DNA from: Myxococcales bacterium
GTDB lineage: Bacteria; Myxococcota_A; UBA9160; UBA4427
Reading direction: 5' to 3'
Length of the DNA stretch: 64,000 nt
Assembly (NCBI GenBank): GCA_012960035.1
Contig: DUBZ01000137.1
Location: 1 to 64,000, forward strand
Positions 44,619-53,801 of the stretch are shown here, one piece after another. Position 1 is the first letter of the stretch; the number at the start of each line of letters is the position of its first letter. Below the pieces are notes generated by a model. That model was not told where the DNA came from. It saw nothing but the letters and a program-made list of their open reading frames with translations, and made no database searches. Made by a program: the position numbers and the translations under genes.

Positions 44619-47192
44619 CTAGCTCGCCGCGGCGCTTGCGAATTCGGACTCTACTTCGCCTCGGGGACTCGCGTCGAGGGGAAGTTCGATGACAAAGGTC
44701 GCCCCCTCACCCAAGTTTGACTTCACGGTGAACTTGCCGCGGTGTCGCTCAATGATCCCGTGCGAAAGCGACAACCCCAGTCCCGTCCCTTTGCCGACTT
44801 CTTTGGTGGTAAAGAAGGGTTCGAACAACCGATTCAAAAGTTCGGGCGGAATGCCGGGCCCATCGTCCTGGAATTCGAGCCGAACTCCTTCTGGGATCAT
44901 CGTGGTCGTGATCTGCACTGAACCTTGGCACCCCATCGCGTCGCAGGCGTTCATGAGCAGGTTCAAAAAAACCTGATTGAGCTGGCCGGGGTAACAGCGA
45001 ACCCGCGGCAAGTCGCCGTATTCGCGAACTACGGTGACGCCGTCTTTGAACTGGGGCTCCATCAAGCCCAAAGTGCGATCGAGTTCTTCGTGCAAGTCGG
45101 CGTCTTGAAGCTCGGCCTGATCCATGCGCGAAAATGCGCGCAGGTCCTGCACGATTTCCTTTACCCGATGAGTCCCCTCGCGACTTCGAGACAACAGCTT
45201 CGCGATGGCGGCGCGAATCTGCTCCGTGTCGGTACCCGCGTCTTGAGCGCGGCTCAGCTTGTCGATGAACTCATCGAGAAGTTGCAAGTTGGCGTGCACG
45301 AAGCCAATCGGGTTGTTGAGTTCGTGCGCGACACCGGCCACGAGCTGCCCCAGCGAGCTCAACTTTTCGCTCTGCATCAACTGCAGTTGGATCTCTTGCA
45401 GCTCCGTCGTGCGCGCTTCAACCCGCGCTTCCAAGGTTTCGTTGAGCTTCGCGATTTCGTCGAACGCTTTTGCGTTCTCCATCGCGATCGCACTTTGATT
45501 GGCGAGGGTTCGCAGGAGCTGCCGGTCTTCGGTCGCAAGCGGCTCGCCCGAAAGTTTGCGCCCCACGGCAATCACGCCCAACATGTCGACTCCGAACAGA
45601 ATGGGAACGAGCAGCTCGACTTCGAGGGAATCAAAGACGTCCCAGCAAAGCTCGCGCTTTTCGGGGTCCGGCTCTTCGTCGAAGTCTGCTCGGTAGAGCT
45701 CTTCGCGCCGCATCCATAGGTAACGCCAGATTGGATGTTCAGCCGGGATTTCGAGCGTTTCGCGATTTTCCTCGTCCCAATCCCCTCGCCACACCGACGG
45801 ACGAAGCAGGCGGCTTTCGTCGTCGAGCAACATCACCATCGCACGCTCGACTCCCATCGTGTCCGTCAGCGCAGCCAAAATACGGTCGCCGATTTCGCCA
45901 AGCGACAACATCGAAACCATGGCTTCGGAAATTTCGCGGACGGCCGACCGGTAGCGGGAATGGTCGCGATCAAAGATGCCGTCGACTAGGCGCTGCAAGC
46001 GATCGCGCAGTGGGTTGAAGGCCAGGATCGCGAGAAAGAGAAACACAACCTGGGCCGATTGCATCGTAACGCCGAAACCCTGAACGGCCTGGTCGGCAAA
46101 GGTGATCATCAACGCGAATAGCCCGGTAATCGCAAGCGTCGCCGCGCCGTAGGCTGCAGACGACTTCGCGAGCAAGCGAAATTCGAATCGCTGTCGCCTC
46201 AACATCCCGATGCCGATCGCGGGGGGCAAGAAGACAACCCACAACAACGCCAAGTGCGGCGGGAAAGAAGTGCGCAGATAGTACTCCGCAAACGCGATCA
46301 TCGTTGCGGGAAGAAAGCTCGCGATCCCTCCTAGCAGCACGATGTCGACGCGGTCGCCGACTCCCGCCAAGCGCGCCCGCCCGCGTTCACTCGCGAGCAC
46401 CCCCATCGCGACCGCGCAAAGGCCCAGCCCGTAAGCAAACGCCAAGTTGGCCGACACCATGTCGAGCCACGGCGAAATCAAGCCGCTCGACAAGACCATG
46501 ACCGAAAGAATCGCAGCGCCGATATACGGCACGAGGCGAATGCGCGGATTTCGCACGATCCAAGGCGGTTCGATCGGATAGGTCGAGAACAAATGGAAAG
46601 CCGTCGCGCCAAGGAAGGGCATGTTGGCGAGTATGCGGGTTGCACCGAATGGAACGAGGTCCATTCTTGCCCATGCGGCAAGTTCTGCGGACATGGCCGA
46701 ACAAAACAACATGAAGGCCCAGGCTTCGACGCGTTCCCATTTGCTGCGCCACACCACCGCACCGACGAGCAAATAGAAGACACTCACGGCGAGCAGTGAG
46801 ACCACGAGAATGATGTCGAGGGAATGTCTCAAAAATGCACCCGGCGCGGGCATGAGGTCGACCGCGTAGTCGGTGCCGTCGTCTGCCGTAAAGACATACG
46901 AATTGGTCTGGCCCTCGCGCAAAAGGTCCGAAGGCCAACGCAAAACCCGAAGCATCGGAACGCCGTCGATCGAAACGGCCCCGTCGCCAAGCATCACTCC
47001 GGCATTCACCGCTTCTGCGGTTGCGGCCTGCACTACGGTCGAGCCACCCAGAAGTGCGAGCTTTACCGGGAGCACCATCCCTTCTTTTGGGGGTGCCAAG
47101 TGGCCAGCCGTAACGAGGATCGTCGCCGCCGCAATCGCGACAGCAGTCAGCCCCGTAAAGCGGCGAAATCTCGCTGTAGACATCGGGTTCAT
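44619..47192 (-). CDS. Membrane sensor histidine kinase with 7TM-like and GAF domains
   Basis: 857 residues from the ATG at 47190-47192. One N-terminal helix, a periplasmic PDZ-like region (about 45-125) and then about seven helices (130-400). Residues 430-600 are a GAF domain; residues 600-620 are coiled coil. His623 in the HisKA motif GVAHELNNPIGF is the phospho-acceptor. The HATPase has NQVFLNLLMNACDAMG (N box), DDGPGIPPEL (G1) and GTGLGLSLSHGI (G2). It autophosphorylates and presumably signals to an unlinked response regulator. The ATG was preferred over a longer upstream frame because that extension is low-complexity. Confidence 0.92.
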   Translation of the reverse strand: MNPMSTARFRRFTGLTAVAIAAATILVTAGHLAPPKEGMVLPVKLALLGGSTVVQAATAEAVNAGVMLGDGAVSIDGVPMLRVLRWPSDLLREGQTNSYVFTADDGTDYAVDLMPAPGAFLRHSLDIILVVSLLAVSVFYLLVGAVVWRSKWERVEAWAFMLFCSAMSAELAAWARMDLVPFGATRILANMPFLGATAFHLFSTYPIEPPWIVRNPRIRLVPYIGAAILSVMVLSSGLISPWLDMVSANLAFAYGLGLCAVAMGVLASERGRARLAGVGDRVDIVLLGGIASFLPATMIAFAEYYLRTSFPPHLALLWVVFLPPAIGIGMLRRQRFEFRLLAKSSAAYGAATLAITGLFALMITFADQAVQGFGVTMQSAQVVFLFLAILAFNPLRDRLQRLVDGIFDRDHSRYRSAVREISEAMVSMLSLGEIGDRILAALTDTMGVERAMVMLLDDESRLLRPSVWRGDWDEENRETLEIPAEHPIWRYLWMRREELYRADFDEEPDPEKRELCWDVFDSLEVELLVPILFGVDMLGVIAVGRKLSGEPLATEDRQLLRTLANQSAIAMENAKAFDEIAKLNETLEARVEARTTELQEIQLQLMQSEKLSSLGQLVAGVAHELNNPIGFVHANLQLLDEFIDKLSRAQDAGTDTEQIRAAIAKLLSRSREGTHRVKEIVQDLRAFSRMDQAELQDADLHEELDRTLGLMEPQFKDGVTVVREYGDLPRVRCYPGQLNQVFLNLLMNACDAMGCQGSVQITTTMIPEGVRLEFQDDGPGIPPELLNRLFEPFFTTKEVGKGTGLGLSLSHGIIERHRGKFTVKSNLGEGATFVIELPLDASPRGEVESEFASAAAS

Positions 47193-47515
47193 GGGCTTTC
47201 GTCGTCCAGGCGGGCGCCGCCATGGCTCATCGGGAACCGTGGATCGGCCGGGAGGATCGCACAAATTGGCCCGGAATAAAGGACACCACGAAAGGCGACT
47301 GGCGCGACAACGGCTTCATGGAGCCACTCGCGCGATTGCGAAACCGCTTGGGACTAGGAGTCTGCGCGGTGGAAGGTGTGCGTGACCCGATGTGGAGACC
47401 CTGTCGATGGCAAGGCGCGAAAGCGCCGCTCTAGCTGGCTACAGCTAGCTTTTGCAACGCAGCCAGCGGCATTGGATCCGCGTTTGGGCGCGTGCGCCTT
47501 CTGCCGCGCAGACTC
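47193..47515. other. Spacer with two small hairpins
   Basis: No gene seen between the kinase start and the small secreted-protein gene apart from the two stems at 47414-47448. Confidence 0.35.
47414..47448 (-). terminator. Two adjacent hairpins after the small secreted-protein gene
   Basis: GGCGC-GAAA-GCGCC (47414-47427) and CTAGCTG-GCTA-CAGCTAG (47431-47448) lie 70 bases beyond the stop at 47516 on the minus strand. The plus-strand flank is CTTTTG, so terminator orientation is ambiguous. Confidence 0.3.
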
Positions 47516-47917
47516 CTAGCGATCGCTCTTTTTTGCAGGGACGCTGCGTGCGACGTGCTCACCGATCGAAACCAACCCGCCCGGAAGCGTCTTGATCGCG
47601 CCAGACTTCTGCGCCCGCCGCTCCTGCGTCGTGACAAAACCGTGCTGCATCTTCTGAAGCTGATCGAGTCTCGCCGAACGCACCTTACCCGCGTCACAAG
47701 TCGGCGCGGGGACCGGCGCTTTTGCCGGGTTCCCCGTCGGGGTCGGTGGCAGCGTGCTCTCCACAAAGCGCGAATACTCCGCGTCCTGATCCGACTTCGC
47801 ACGCACATCATCACGACCCGAATCAGCCCGACCCACCCCACTCCCCCACAAGGTCAGTCCAACCAAAAACAGCGCCGAAATAAAGAACCCACTCACACGA
47901 CAAACAGCCCGAGCCAT
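47516..47917 (-). CDS. Small exported protein of unknown function
   Basis: 133 residues from the ATG at 47915-47917, with GGAGG 4 bases upstream. An N-terminal signal peptide (VSGFFISALFLVGLTLWGSG) is followed by a hydrophilic, Pro/Ala-rich region and a conserved-looking block LDQLQKMQHGFVTTQERRAQ. No domain recognised. It has one cysteine in the mature part. Confidence 0.55.
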   Translation of the reverse strand: MARAVCRVSGFFISALFLVGLTLWGSGVGRADSGRDDVRAKSDQDAEYSRFVESTLPPTPTGNPAKAPVPAPTCDAGKVRSARLDQLQKMQHGFVTTQERRAQKSGAIKTLPGGLVSIGEHVARSVPAKKSDR

Positions 47918-48069
47918 ACGGCCTCCAGAATTCAAAACACAGGGGAGACTCAATTCATCGACACCAAACCCAGCTTTCTTAAGTGACTCCAATCACGTCA
48001 GCCCCATCACCCGAAGCAAGCCACCCCTCTCCCATCCCAGTTCGATGCTCCGCTGCCGCAAACAAGGCC

Positions 48070-48840
48070 CTAAATCCCCGACCCACCTTCTTCTTCACCG
48101 AGATGAATCCCACACTCCCGCATGTCATCACTCTCCCACCACCAACGCCCTGCCCGCGAATCTTCGCCAGCCTTGACTGCGCGGGTGCAAGGCTCGCACC
48201 CGACCGAGGGATGACTCTGCTTGTGGAGGCGGTTTACAGGGACCTGGTGTTCTTCGACGTAGTCCCACACATCGTCGTGTTTCCAGTCGGCGAGTGGGTT
48301 GAGCTTTACGATGCCTCCGGCCGCTTCATCGAACTCGACCTTACGCGTGTCGCGCCGGTTCTCGTTCTGGTCTCGGCGCAAGCCTGAAACATACGCATCG
48401 AGCCCTTGGAGATGACGTCGCAACGGTTCGACCTTGCGCAAGCGGCAACACTGCTTGCGATTTTCTTCGGAGTCGTAAAAGAGGTTGTGCCCCTTCTCGC
48501 TCACCATGGCTTCCACGTCTTTATGGTTGGGAAAGATGACTTCAACTTTCTTGTCGTAGCGATCCCGCACGCGGTCAACAAGATCGTAGGTCGCAGGGTG
48601 CATGCGGCCGGTATCGAGCATGAAAACCCGCGACGACGCGTCGAGCTTGTGCATCATGTCGAGCAAGACCATGCCCTCGGGCCCGCCAAAACTTGCCGAC
48701 AGCGCGAGTTTGGATTGGAAATTGTCTAGTGCCCAGGTCAAGATTTGCTCGGCACGCTGACTTTCGAATTGGCGACCGGTCACGGCGCGAATAACGTCGT
48801 TGTTAAAGGACTTTGCAAGCTTCAATGCGGGGACAGTCAC
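48070..48840 (-). CDS. cysH: APS/PAPS reductase (CysH)
   Basis: 256 residues from the GTG at 48838-48840. ATP-pyrophosphatase-type fold with LALSASFGGPEGMVLLDM, the family's Cys-Cys131-132 in RKQCCRLRKVEPL and Cys215-x-x-Cys218, and the terminal ECGIH motif. The paired CC...CxxC pattern binds a [4Fe-4S] cluster and marks the APS-reductase type rather than the Fe-S-free PAPS type. Reduces adenylyl sulfate to sulfite in assimilatory sulfur metabolism. A longer frame upstream has no family similarity. No cysDN or sir genes are adjacent. Confidence 0.93.
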   Translation of the reverse strand: MTVPALKLAKSFNNDVIRAVTGRQFESQRAEQILTWALDNFQSKLALSASFGGPEGMVLLDMMHKLDASSRVFMLDTGRMHPATYDLVDRVRDRYDKKVEVIFPNHKDVEAMVSEKGHNLFYDSEENRKQCCRLRKVEPLRRHLQGLDAYVSGLRRDQNENRRDTRKVEFDEAAGGIVKLNPLADWKHDDVWDYVEEHQVPVNRLHKQSHPSVGCEPCTRAVKAGEDSRAGRWWWESDDMRECGIHLGEEEGGSGI

Positions 48841-48946
48841 GCGGGGAATGCTCCTGGTGGGCGGCGATCTGAAAGCACCAAGCGGGTGCAGACAGAATAT
48901 GAAGCACAATTCCCTATTCGTCTACCGTTTTAAAGACTTTAATATC

Positions 48947-49264
48947 CTATCTTTTTACCGTTTTAATTTGAGTCTTCTCTAAGGCCGATTTCACCTTGTC
49001 CTCCATGGAAACAGCTCGGTCCCGGCGGTCGTCGATCTTGATCACCGTGGATACCCGAGTCGCCCCGGCGGCGAAGACCGCCTCCTGCATGTCTGAGATG
49101 AGGCCGTAGACCTCGCTCATCTCCCCCTCCAGGGTGGTGAACATCGGGTCGAGTCGGAAACGAATGCGCTCCTGGGCTTGAACGACGTCGAGGGCTGCAG
49201 CGACAAACTTTGAAACGCTGACCGCTTCGCCAATGGGTGAGATCGATACTGCGACGATCGCCAT
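48947..49264 (-). CDS. MTH1187/YqgV-family thiamine-binding-like protein
   Basis: 105 residues from the ATG at 49262-49264, with GGAG upstream. Ferredoxin-like fold of DUF77: IVAVSISPIGEAVSVSKFV, LDPMFTTLEGEMSEVYGLI, GATRVSTVIKIDDRRD. Members bind thiamine or hydroxymethylpyrimidine. The longer frame to 49600 overlaps folK and is rejected. It lies 35 bases downstream of folK on the same strand, so the two are probably an operon. Confidence 0.88.
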   Translation of the reverse strand: MAIVAVSISPIGEAVSVSKFVAAALDVVQAQERIRFRLDPMFTTLEGEMSEVYGLISDMQEAVFAAGATRVSTVIKIDDRRDRAVSMEDKVKSALEKTQIKTVKR

Positions 49265-49299
49265 GAAATTCTCCGGGAATGGGTGGGTTGAGCGAACGC

Positions 49300-49824
49300 C
49301 TATTGGGGAATGGCGAGCGAGGTGGGCCAGAGGCGCACCGCCGATTCGTCGCGCACCGCGCGGGCGAGTTCGGCCAGGGGGGTTTGGGTACGTGGATGTA
49401 AAAAGTCGGGAGCCAGGTCGCACAGCGGTTCGAGCACGAAAGGACGCTCGTGGAGCCGTGGGTGCGGTATCTGGAGCCGCTGCAATTCGACAATGGTTTC
49501 GCCGAAAAACAAAAGGTCGAGATCCAGAGTGCGAGCCGACCATCGCTCGGTCTCGCCAGCGCGGTCGCGGCCCGCCTTCAGTTCGATCGCAAGGAGGCAC
49601 TCCAAGAGCTGCTCGGCTGAAAGCAGCGTCTGTATTGAGACCGCCGCATTGAGATAAGCCCCTTGTTCGCCGGGCCCTACGGGATCAGTTTCATAAACAC
49701 GCGACACGGCCTCAATCGTCAAATTGGGCGCAGCGTTCAACGCTTCCAACGCAAAGCGCAACAGGGCTTCCCGGTCCCCCAGGTTCGAACCGAGTCCGAC
49801 ATATGCGTTTACAGCTTTCGGCAC
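49300..49824 (-). CDS. folK: 2-amino-4-hydroxy-6-hydroxymethyldihydropteridine pyrophosphokinase
   Basis: 174 residues from the GTG at 49822-49824, with GGAG 5 bases upstream. FolK signature: AYVGLGSNLGDRE, SRVYETDPVGPGEQGAYLNA and WSARTLDLDLLFFG, with the IPHPRLHERPFVLEPL block. It transfers pyrophosphate from ATP to the pterin in folate synthesis. Length is usual. It precedes the MTH1187-type gene in a likely operon. Confidence 0.95.
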   Translation of the reverse strand: MPKAVNAYVGLGSNLGDREALLRFALEALNAAPNLTIEAVSRVYETDPVGPGEQGAYLNAAVSIQTLLSAEQLLECLLAIELKAGRDRAGETERWSARTLDLDLLFFGETIVELQRLQIPHPRLHERPFVLEPLCDLAPDFLHPRTQTPLAELARAVRDESAVRLWPTSLAIPQ

Positions 49825-49971
49825 CTTGGCTCCGAATGACGCCGAACGCGCTGCGACGGGCGAAACCCGCTCCGGCCGCGCGGCCCGGCATTTCGTGCGC
49901 AACCATAATCGGTCGAGATCGAAGGGGAAACTCCGTACTGCCCCAGATGTAATTCAGGCTAAAATCGCCGC

Positions 49972-51279
49972 ATGCTGCAAGCCGCCCTCGCACCCGAAAT
50001 TTTAACCGAGATCCCAGGCCCGGGATCTTCCGCGCTCGCCAAGCGATTGCGCGGGGTCGAGTCACACCATGTGACTTGCCTTGATCCGGAGCCGATTTTC
50101 TGGGAGCGAGCGTCCGGGTGCAATGTGTGGGACGTCGATCGCAATCGCTTCGTCGATCTGACCGCCGCTTTCGGTGTTGCGAATGTTGGTCATGCACACC
50201 CACACGTTGTCGCGGCAATCGCCGAACAATCACAGCGGCTTTTGCACGGCATGGGGGACGTACATCCTCCCGCGATCAAGGTCCAGTTGCTCGAGGCCCT
50301 GGTCGCCCACTATCCAGGCGGAGGACCCGCACGCGGAGTCTTGAGTTCGTCGGGCTCGGACGCCGTTGAAACTGCAATCAAAACCGCGGTCCTGGCAACG
50401 AACAAGCCTGGGATTCTCGCCTTCAAGGGCGCGTATCACGGTTTGGCATTCGGAGCCCTCGACACGACTTGGCGCGAAGACTTCCGCGACCCATTCGCAT
50501 CGCGTCTCCCCGAGCGAACGAAGTTCGCGCCATACGGCGATCTCGGCTCTGCAGCCCGGGCGATTCAAGAGAGTCCGTTTCCCATGGGTGCCGTGCTGGT
50601 CGAACCGATTCAAGGAAGAGGCGGCGAGCGCGTTCCAGAGCCCGGTTTTTTGGAAGGCCTCGCCAAGCTTTGTCGCGAACGAGGCATGCTCTTGATCGCA
50701 GACGAAATTTATACGGGCTTTGGCCGCACGGGCCGGTGGTTTGCGTGCGACCATGACGACGTGGTGCCCGACCTATTGTGCGTGGGCAAAGGCATGGCGT
50801 CCGGCATGCCGATCTCTGCGTGCTTGGGCCGCGAAGAAGTCATGGATGCATGGCCTGTGTCCCGCGGCGAAGCGCTGCACACCCAAACATTTCTGGGTCA
50901 TCCGGCAAGTTGCGCCGCAGCACTCGCGTGCATCGAAACCTTGGAAGCAGACGGCTACCTCGCCCACGCGGCAACCGTGGGTTCGCAGGCACTTCACGAC
51001 CTCGCACTTAAAACCCAAGACATCGACGCCGTTGTCGAAGTTCGAGGCAAGGGCTTGATGATCGGCATCGAACTCGCGCCAAGCCTCAGCGGCCCTGAAG
51101 TCTGCACGCGCGCCCTTGAGCGTGGCGTCATCGCGCTGCCGTCGGGTTCGTCGGGCGAAGTCATCTCGATTACGCCTCCGCTGTGTATCGACGCCGCCAC
51201 GCTCGCCCATGCCTTGGGCATCGTTCTTTCGGTGATTCGAGACCTCTCGAATGCAAACGACCGCGCGAGTTCAGCGTGA
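49972..51279 (+). CDS. Class III aminotransferase (omega-transaminase type)
   Basis: 435 residues, fold type I PLP enzyme of class III: LSSSGSDAVETAIKTA, GAYHGL, EPIQGRGGE, ADEIYTGFGRTG (244-254) and the Schiff-base lysine K273 in VGKGMASG. Class III enzymes transfer amino groups to or from aldehydes, ketones or omega-amines. The stop codon TGA overlaps the GTG start of the LuxE-like gene (GTGA at 51276-51279), so it is the first gene of a coupled operon with the LuxE- and LuxC-like genes. Substrate unknown; in this context an aldehyde-derived amine is the natural guess. Confidence 0.9.
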   Translation: MLQAALAPEILTEIPGPGSSALAKRLRGVESHHVTCLDPEPIFWERASGCNVWDVDRNRFVDLTAAFGVANVGHAHPHVVAAIAEQSQRLLHGMGDVHPPAIKVQLLEALVAHYPGGGPARGVLSSSGSDAVETAIKTAVLATNKPGILAFKGAYHGLAFGALDTTWREDFRDPFASRLPERTKFAPYGDLGSAARAIQESPFPMGAVLVEPIQGRGGERVPEPGFLEGLAKLCRERGMLLIADEIYTGFGRTGRWFACDHDDVVPDLLCVGKGMASGMPISACLGREEVMDAWPVSRGEALHTQTFLGHPASCAAALACIETLEADGYLAHAATVGSQALHDLALKTQDIDAVVEVRGKGLMIGIELAPSLSGPEVCTRALERGVIALPSGSSGEVISITPPLCIDAATLAHALGIVLSVIRDLSNANDRASSA

Positions 51280-52463
51280 CCGAGACTGCAATGCTGGGTG
51301 ATCCCCGGCGACAAGCCTTCGATCAGAAAGTTCTCGCCTGGATGACCGAGGGCTCTTGGGAAGAGGACGACGCGCGTTTCGACACCCTTGCGTGCGAACT
51401 CTTCGAGTTCCAGTTCGCCTACTGCACCGGGTACGGGCGATTTTGTGAGGCGCTTGGAAAAACGCCATCGTCAATTTCGAATTACCGCGACATCCCCGCG
51501 GTGCCTACCTCGGCCTTCAAAGAAGCGCGCCTTCACAGCTTCGACGCCAATGCGACTACAAAGGTCTTTCGCACCAGCGGCACGACAACGGGAAGTACAG
51601 GGCAAGCACGTGGTTCGCTGTATCTCGACACGCTCTCGCTCTATGAAGCATCACTGCTTCCGATGATTCGGCGGTTTGTTTTTCCAGAGCGCGACGGCGA
51701 CGCATCCGAAAAGCCTATGACCATTCGAGTCCTCGCCAACCCTCCCGAGATGGCGTCGGACTCCTCACTTTCACACATGTTCGGGATCGCCCTTCGTGAG
51801 CTCGGTGATGGAGATAGCGGATACGAAAACCGCGAAGGGGCACTCGACGCCGCCCCCTTGATCACGCGATTGCTCCAGTTCAGCGAACGTGCCGAAGAGA
51901 AAGGCCCCGTCGCACTATGCGGGACCTCGTTTGCGTTTGTGCATTTGCTTGACGCACTCGACGCGTCCCCGCACCGCGACAAAACGCTTCAGCTACCCCG
52001 CGGCTCGCGCGTGATGGAAACCGGTGGCTTCAAAGGGCGAAGCCGCGAAGTCCCCCGCGACGAACTCTATGACGCAATTGAAAACCACCTCGGTGTTGCG
52101 CGCTCTCATATTGTGAATCAATACGGCATGACGGAACTGGGCAGTCAGTTTTACGATTCGCAGCTATATGAAAGCGTCCGTGGTGGCACTTCGGGCCCGC
52201 GTCGAAAACTCGGTCCACCATGGGCGCGAGTTCGGCTCATCGACCCCGAGACCGGGGAAGACGTGGTTTCTGGACAGGCAGGCATGATCGTCGTCCACGA
52301 CCTTGCCAACACGGGAAGCGTCGCGGCGCTGCAGACCGAAGACCTGGGTCGGCGCACGGGTATCGAAGACGACGGTTTCGAAGTTCTAGGCCGCGCGTCG
52401 GGCGCCGAAGCCCGAGGATGTTCGATCGCTGCCGATGCCACGTGGCTCAAGTCGATGCGATGA
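51276..52463 (+). CDS. LuxE-like acyl-protein synthetase
   Basis: 395 residues from the GTG at 51276. AMP-binding motif RTSGTTTGSTG at 99-109; the later NQYGMTELGSQFYDS and GQAGMIVVHDLAN are typical of LuxE/acyl-protein synthetases. Cys382, 13 residues before the end, is placed like the acyl-accepting cysteine of LuxE. By family it activates a carboxylic acid as acyl-AMP and passes it through an enzyme thioester to LuxC. It overlaps both neighbours (4 bases with the aminotransferase, 4 bases with LuxC). Confidence 0.88.
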   Translation: MTETAMLGDPRRQAFDQKVLAWMTEGSWEEDDARFDTLACELFEFQFAYCTGYGRFCEALGKTPSSISNYRDIPAVPTSAFKEARLHSFDANATTKVFRTSGTTTGSTGQARGSLYLDTLSLYEASLLPMIRRFVFPERDGDASEKPMTIRVLANPPEMASDSSLSHMFGIALRELGDGDSGYENREGALDAAPLITRLLQFSERAEEKGPVALCGTSFAFVHLLDALDASPHRDKTLQLPRGSRVMETGGFKGRSREVPRDELYDAIENHLGVARSHIVNQYGMTELGSQFYDSQLYESVRGGTSGPRRKLGPPWARVRLIDPETGEDVVSGQAGMIVVHDLANTGSVAALQTEDLGRRTGIEDDGFEVLGRASGAEARGCSIAADATWLKSMR

Positions 52464-53743
52464 GTCCGGCGGATCGCATCGACTCCGCCGTCCGCTCTCT
52501 CGAGCACGCGCGCTCATCTCTAGACGCGAGAAGCGATCAAGAGATTGTCGCTGCGCTCGCGAAGGTCTTTGATCTATGGCGGGACCCAAACTCAGATTGC
52601 CGCCGCGAACTCGAAGCAAGACTTCCCGGTGCCGCAGGATTTACAAGCGAAACCGTGCGTGCCGGACTGAATGTCGGCTTCGAGCCCTGGACGGGTGATG
52701 CCTTTACGCGGCTGGTCATAAATGAACTCGGTGCGATCCCAGAAGGAGGTCGACGAACCGCGGTCGGACATCCATTGACATCCGTCGTCCTTGCGGGGTC
52801 GATCCCCATGCCGAGTTTGCTCTCGATCGTGCTTCCCCTGGTGCTCCGCTCCCCAGTTCTCTGCAAACCCGCTTCACGAGACCTGGTGACTGCGAGCCTT
52901 GTCGCCGAATCGATTCACACCGTGGATCCACTGCTCGGCGACTGCGTCGCGATCGTGCCTTTCGAAAAAGAAGACACCGCGACGGCGCGCGCGTTCTTCG
53001 CTTCTCCATGTGTTGTCGTAACCGGTTCGAGCGAAACGATTCAAGAAGTCGAAAGCCAGCTTGGGCCAAATCAGACGCGGCTCTTCTATGGACATCGCGT
53101 TTCGGTCGGCGCGGTTAACGTCGCAGCCATCGACGCTCATTCGATCGCGTCGCTTACGGAACGGCTCGCTGTTGATGTCAGCCTGTGGGATCAACTCGGT
53201 TGCCTTTCGCCGATCCATTTCTATTTGGTTGGAGGGAGCGACGCACAAATTGACAACTTCGCGAGTTCGTTGGCGGCCGCACTCGAAGCCCACGAAAAGC
53301 AATGTCCCCGGGGAGAGATTACGATCGATGCGGCGGCCGGGATTTCGCGCGAACGATCCAACGCGAAAATGCGCAACGCCCTCGGGCATAACACCCGGGT
53401 GTTGGCGAGCGAGGGAACACAATGGACCGTCGTCACTGAACACGACGCAACGCTTCGCGCAGCGCCCCTCCATCGCTTCATTCGGCTGTCCCCGGTAGCC
53501 GACACCCCTGAACTCATAAACACCATCGCCCCTATGGCGGATGTCCTCGCAGGCGTGGTTTTGGCTGGCTTCGCCGAAGATCGCGCGGCACTAGCCCGAG
53601 ATCTCAAAGACCTCGGCGCATCGAGAATCTGCGAACCCGGCGAGCTTCAAGCCCCCCCACTCGACTGGCCACGTGACAACCAACCTCTGCTTCGCGCGAT
53701 GATCGCGACGGGCGCGAACCCTCGCGCGAATGCCGATGCCTAA
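52460..53743 (+). CDS. LuxC-like acyl-CoA/acyl-protein reductase
   Basis: 427 residues from the ATG at 52460, overlapping the LuxE-like stop (ATGA). LuxC landmarks: catalytic Cys248 in DQLGCLSPIHF, HPLTSVVLAGSIPMPS, SPVLCKPASRDLV and VSVGAVNVAAID. LuxC reduces acyl-enzyme or acyl-CoA to an aldehyde with NADPH. Luciferase genes are absent, so the aldehyde is not for light. Operon with the aminotransferase suggests amine production or the reverse. Confidence 0.9.
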   Translation: MSPADRIDSAVRSLEHARSSLDARSDQEIVAALAKVFDLWRDPNSDCRRELEARLPGAAGFTSETVRAGLNVGFEPWTGDAFTRLVINELGAIPEGGRRTAVGHPLTSVVLAGSIPMPSLLSIVLPLVLRSPVLCKPASRDLVTASLVAESIHTVDPLLGDCVAIVPFEKEDTATARAFFASPCVVVTGSSETIQEVESQLGPNQTRLFYGHRVSVGAVNVAAIDAHSIASLTERLAVDVSLWDQLGCLSPIHFYLVGGSDAQIDNFASSLAAALEAHEKQCPRGEITIDAAAGISRERSNAKMRNALGHNTRVLASEGTQWTVVTEHDATLRAAPLHRFIRLSPVADTPELINTIAPMADVLAGVVLAGFAEDRAALARDLKDLGASRICEPGELQAPPLDWPRDNQPLLRAMIATGANPRANADA

Positions 53744-53801
53744 GCATCCCGACATCAATGCGCGGGATGGGCAAGTCATCCGGCCGCGAATCGCGCGGCA
53801 T

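Noticed and set aside
43488-53743. Idea that the LLM oxidoreductase and LuxC/LuxE form a bioluminescence system
   Set aside because: The LLM protein is an F420-type enzyme lacking luxA/B features and lies 6 kb away on the other strand; no lux genes besides LuxC/E.
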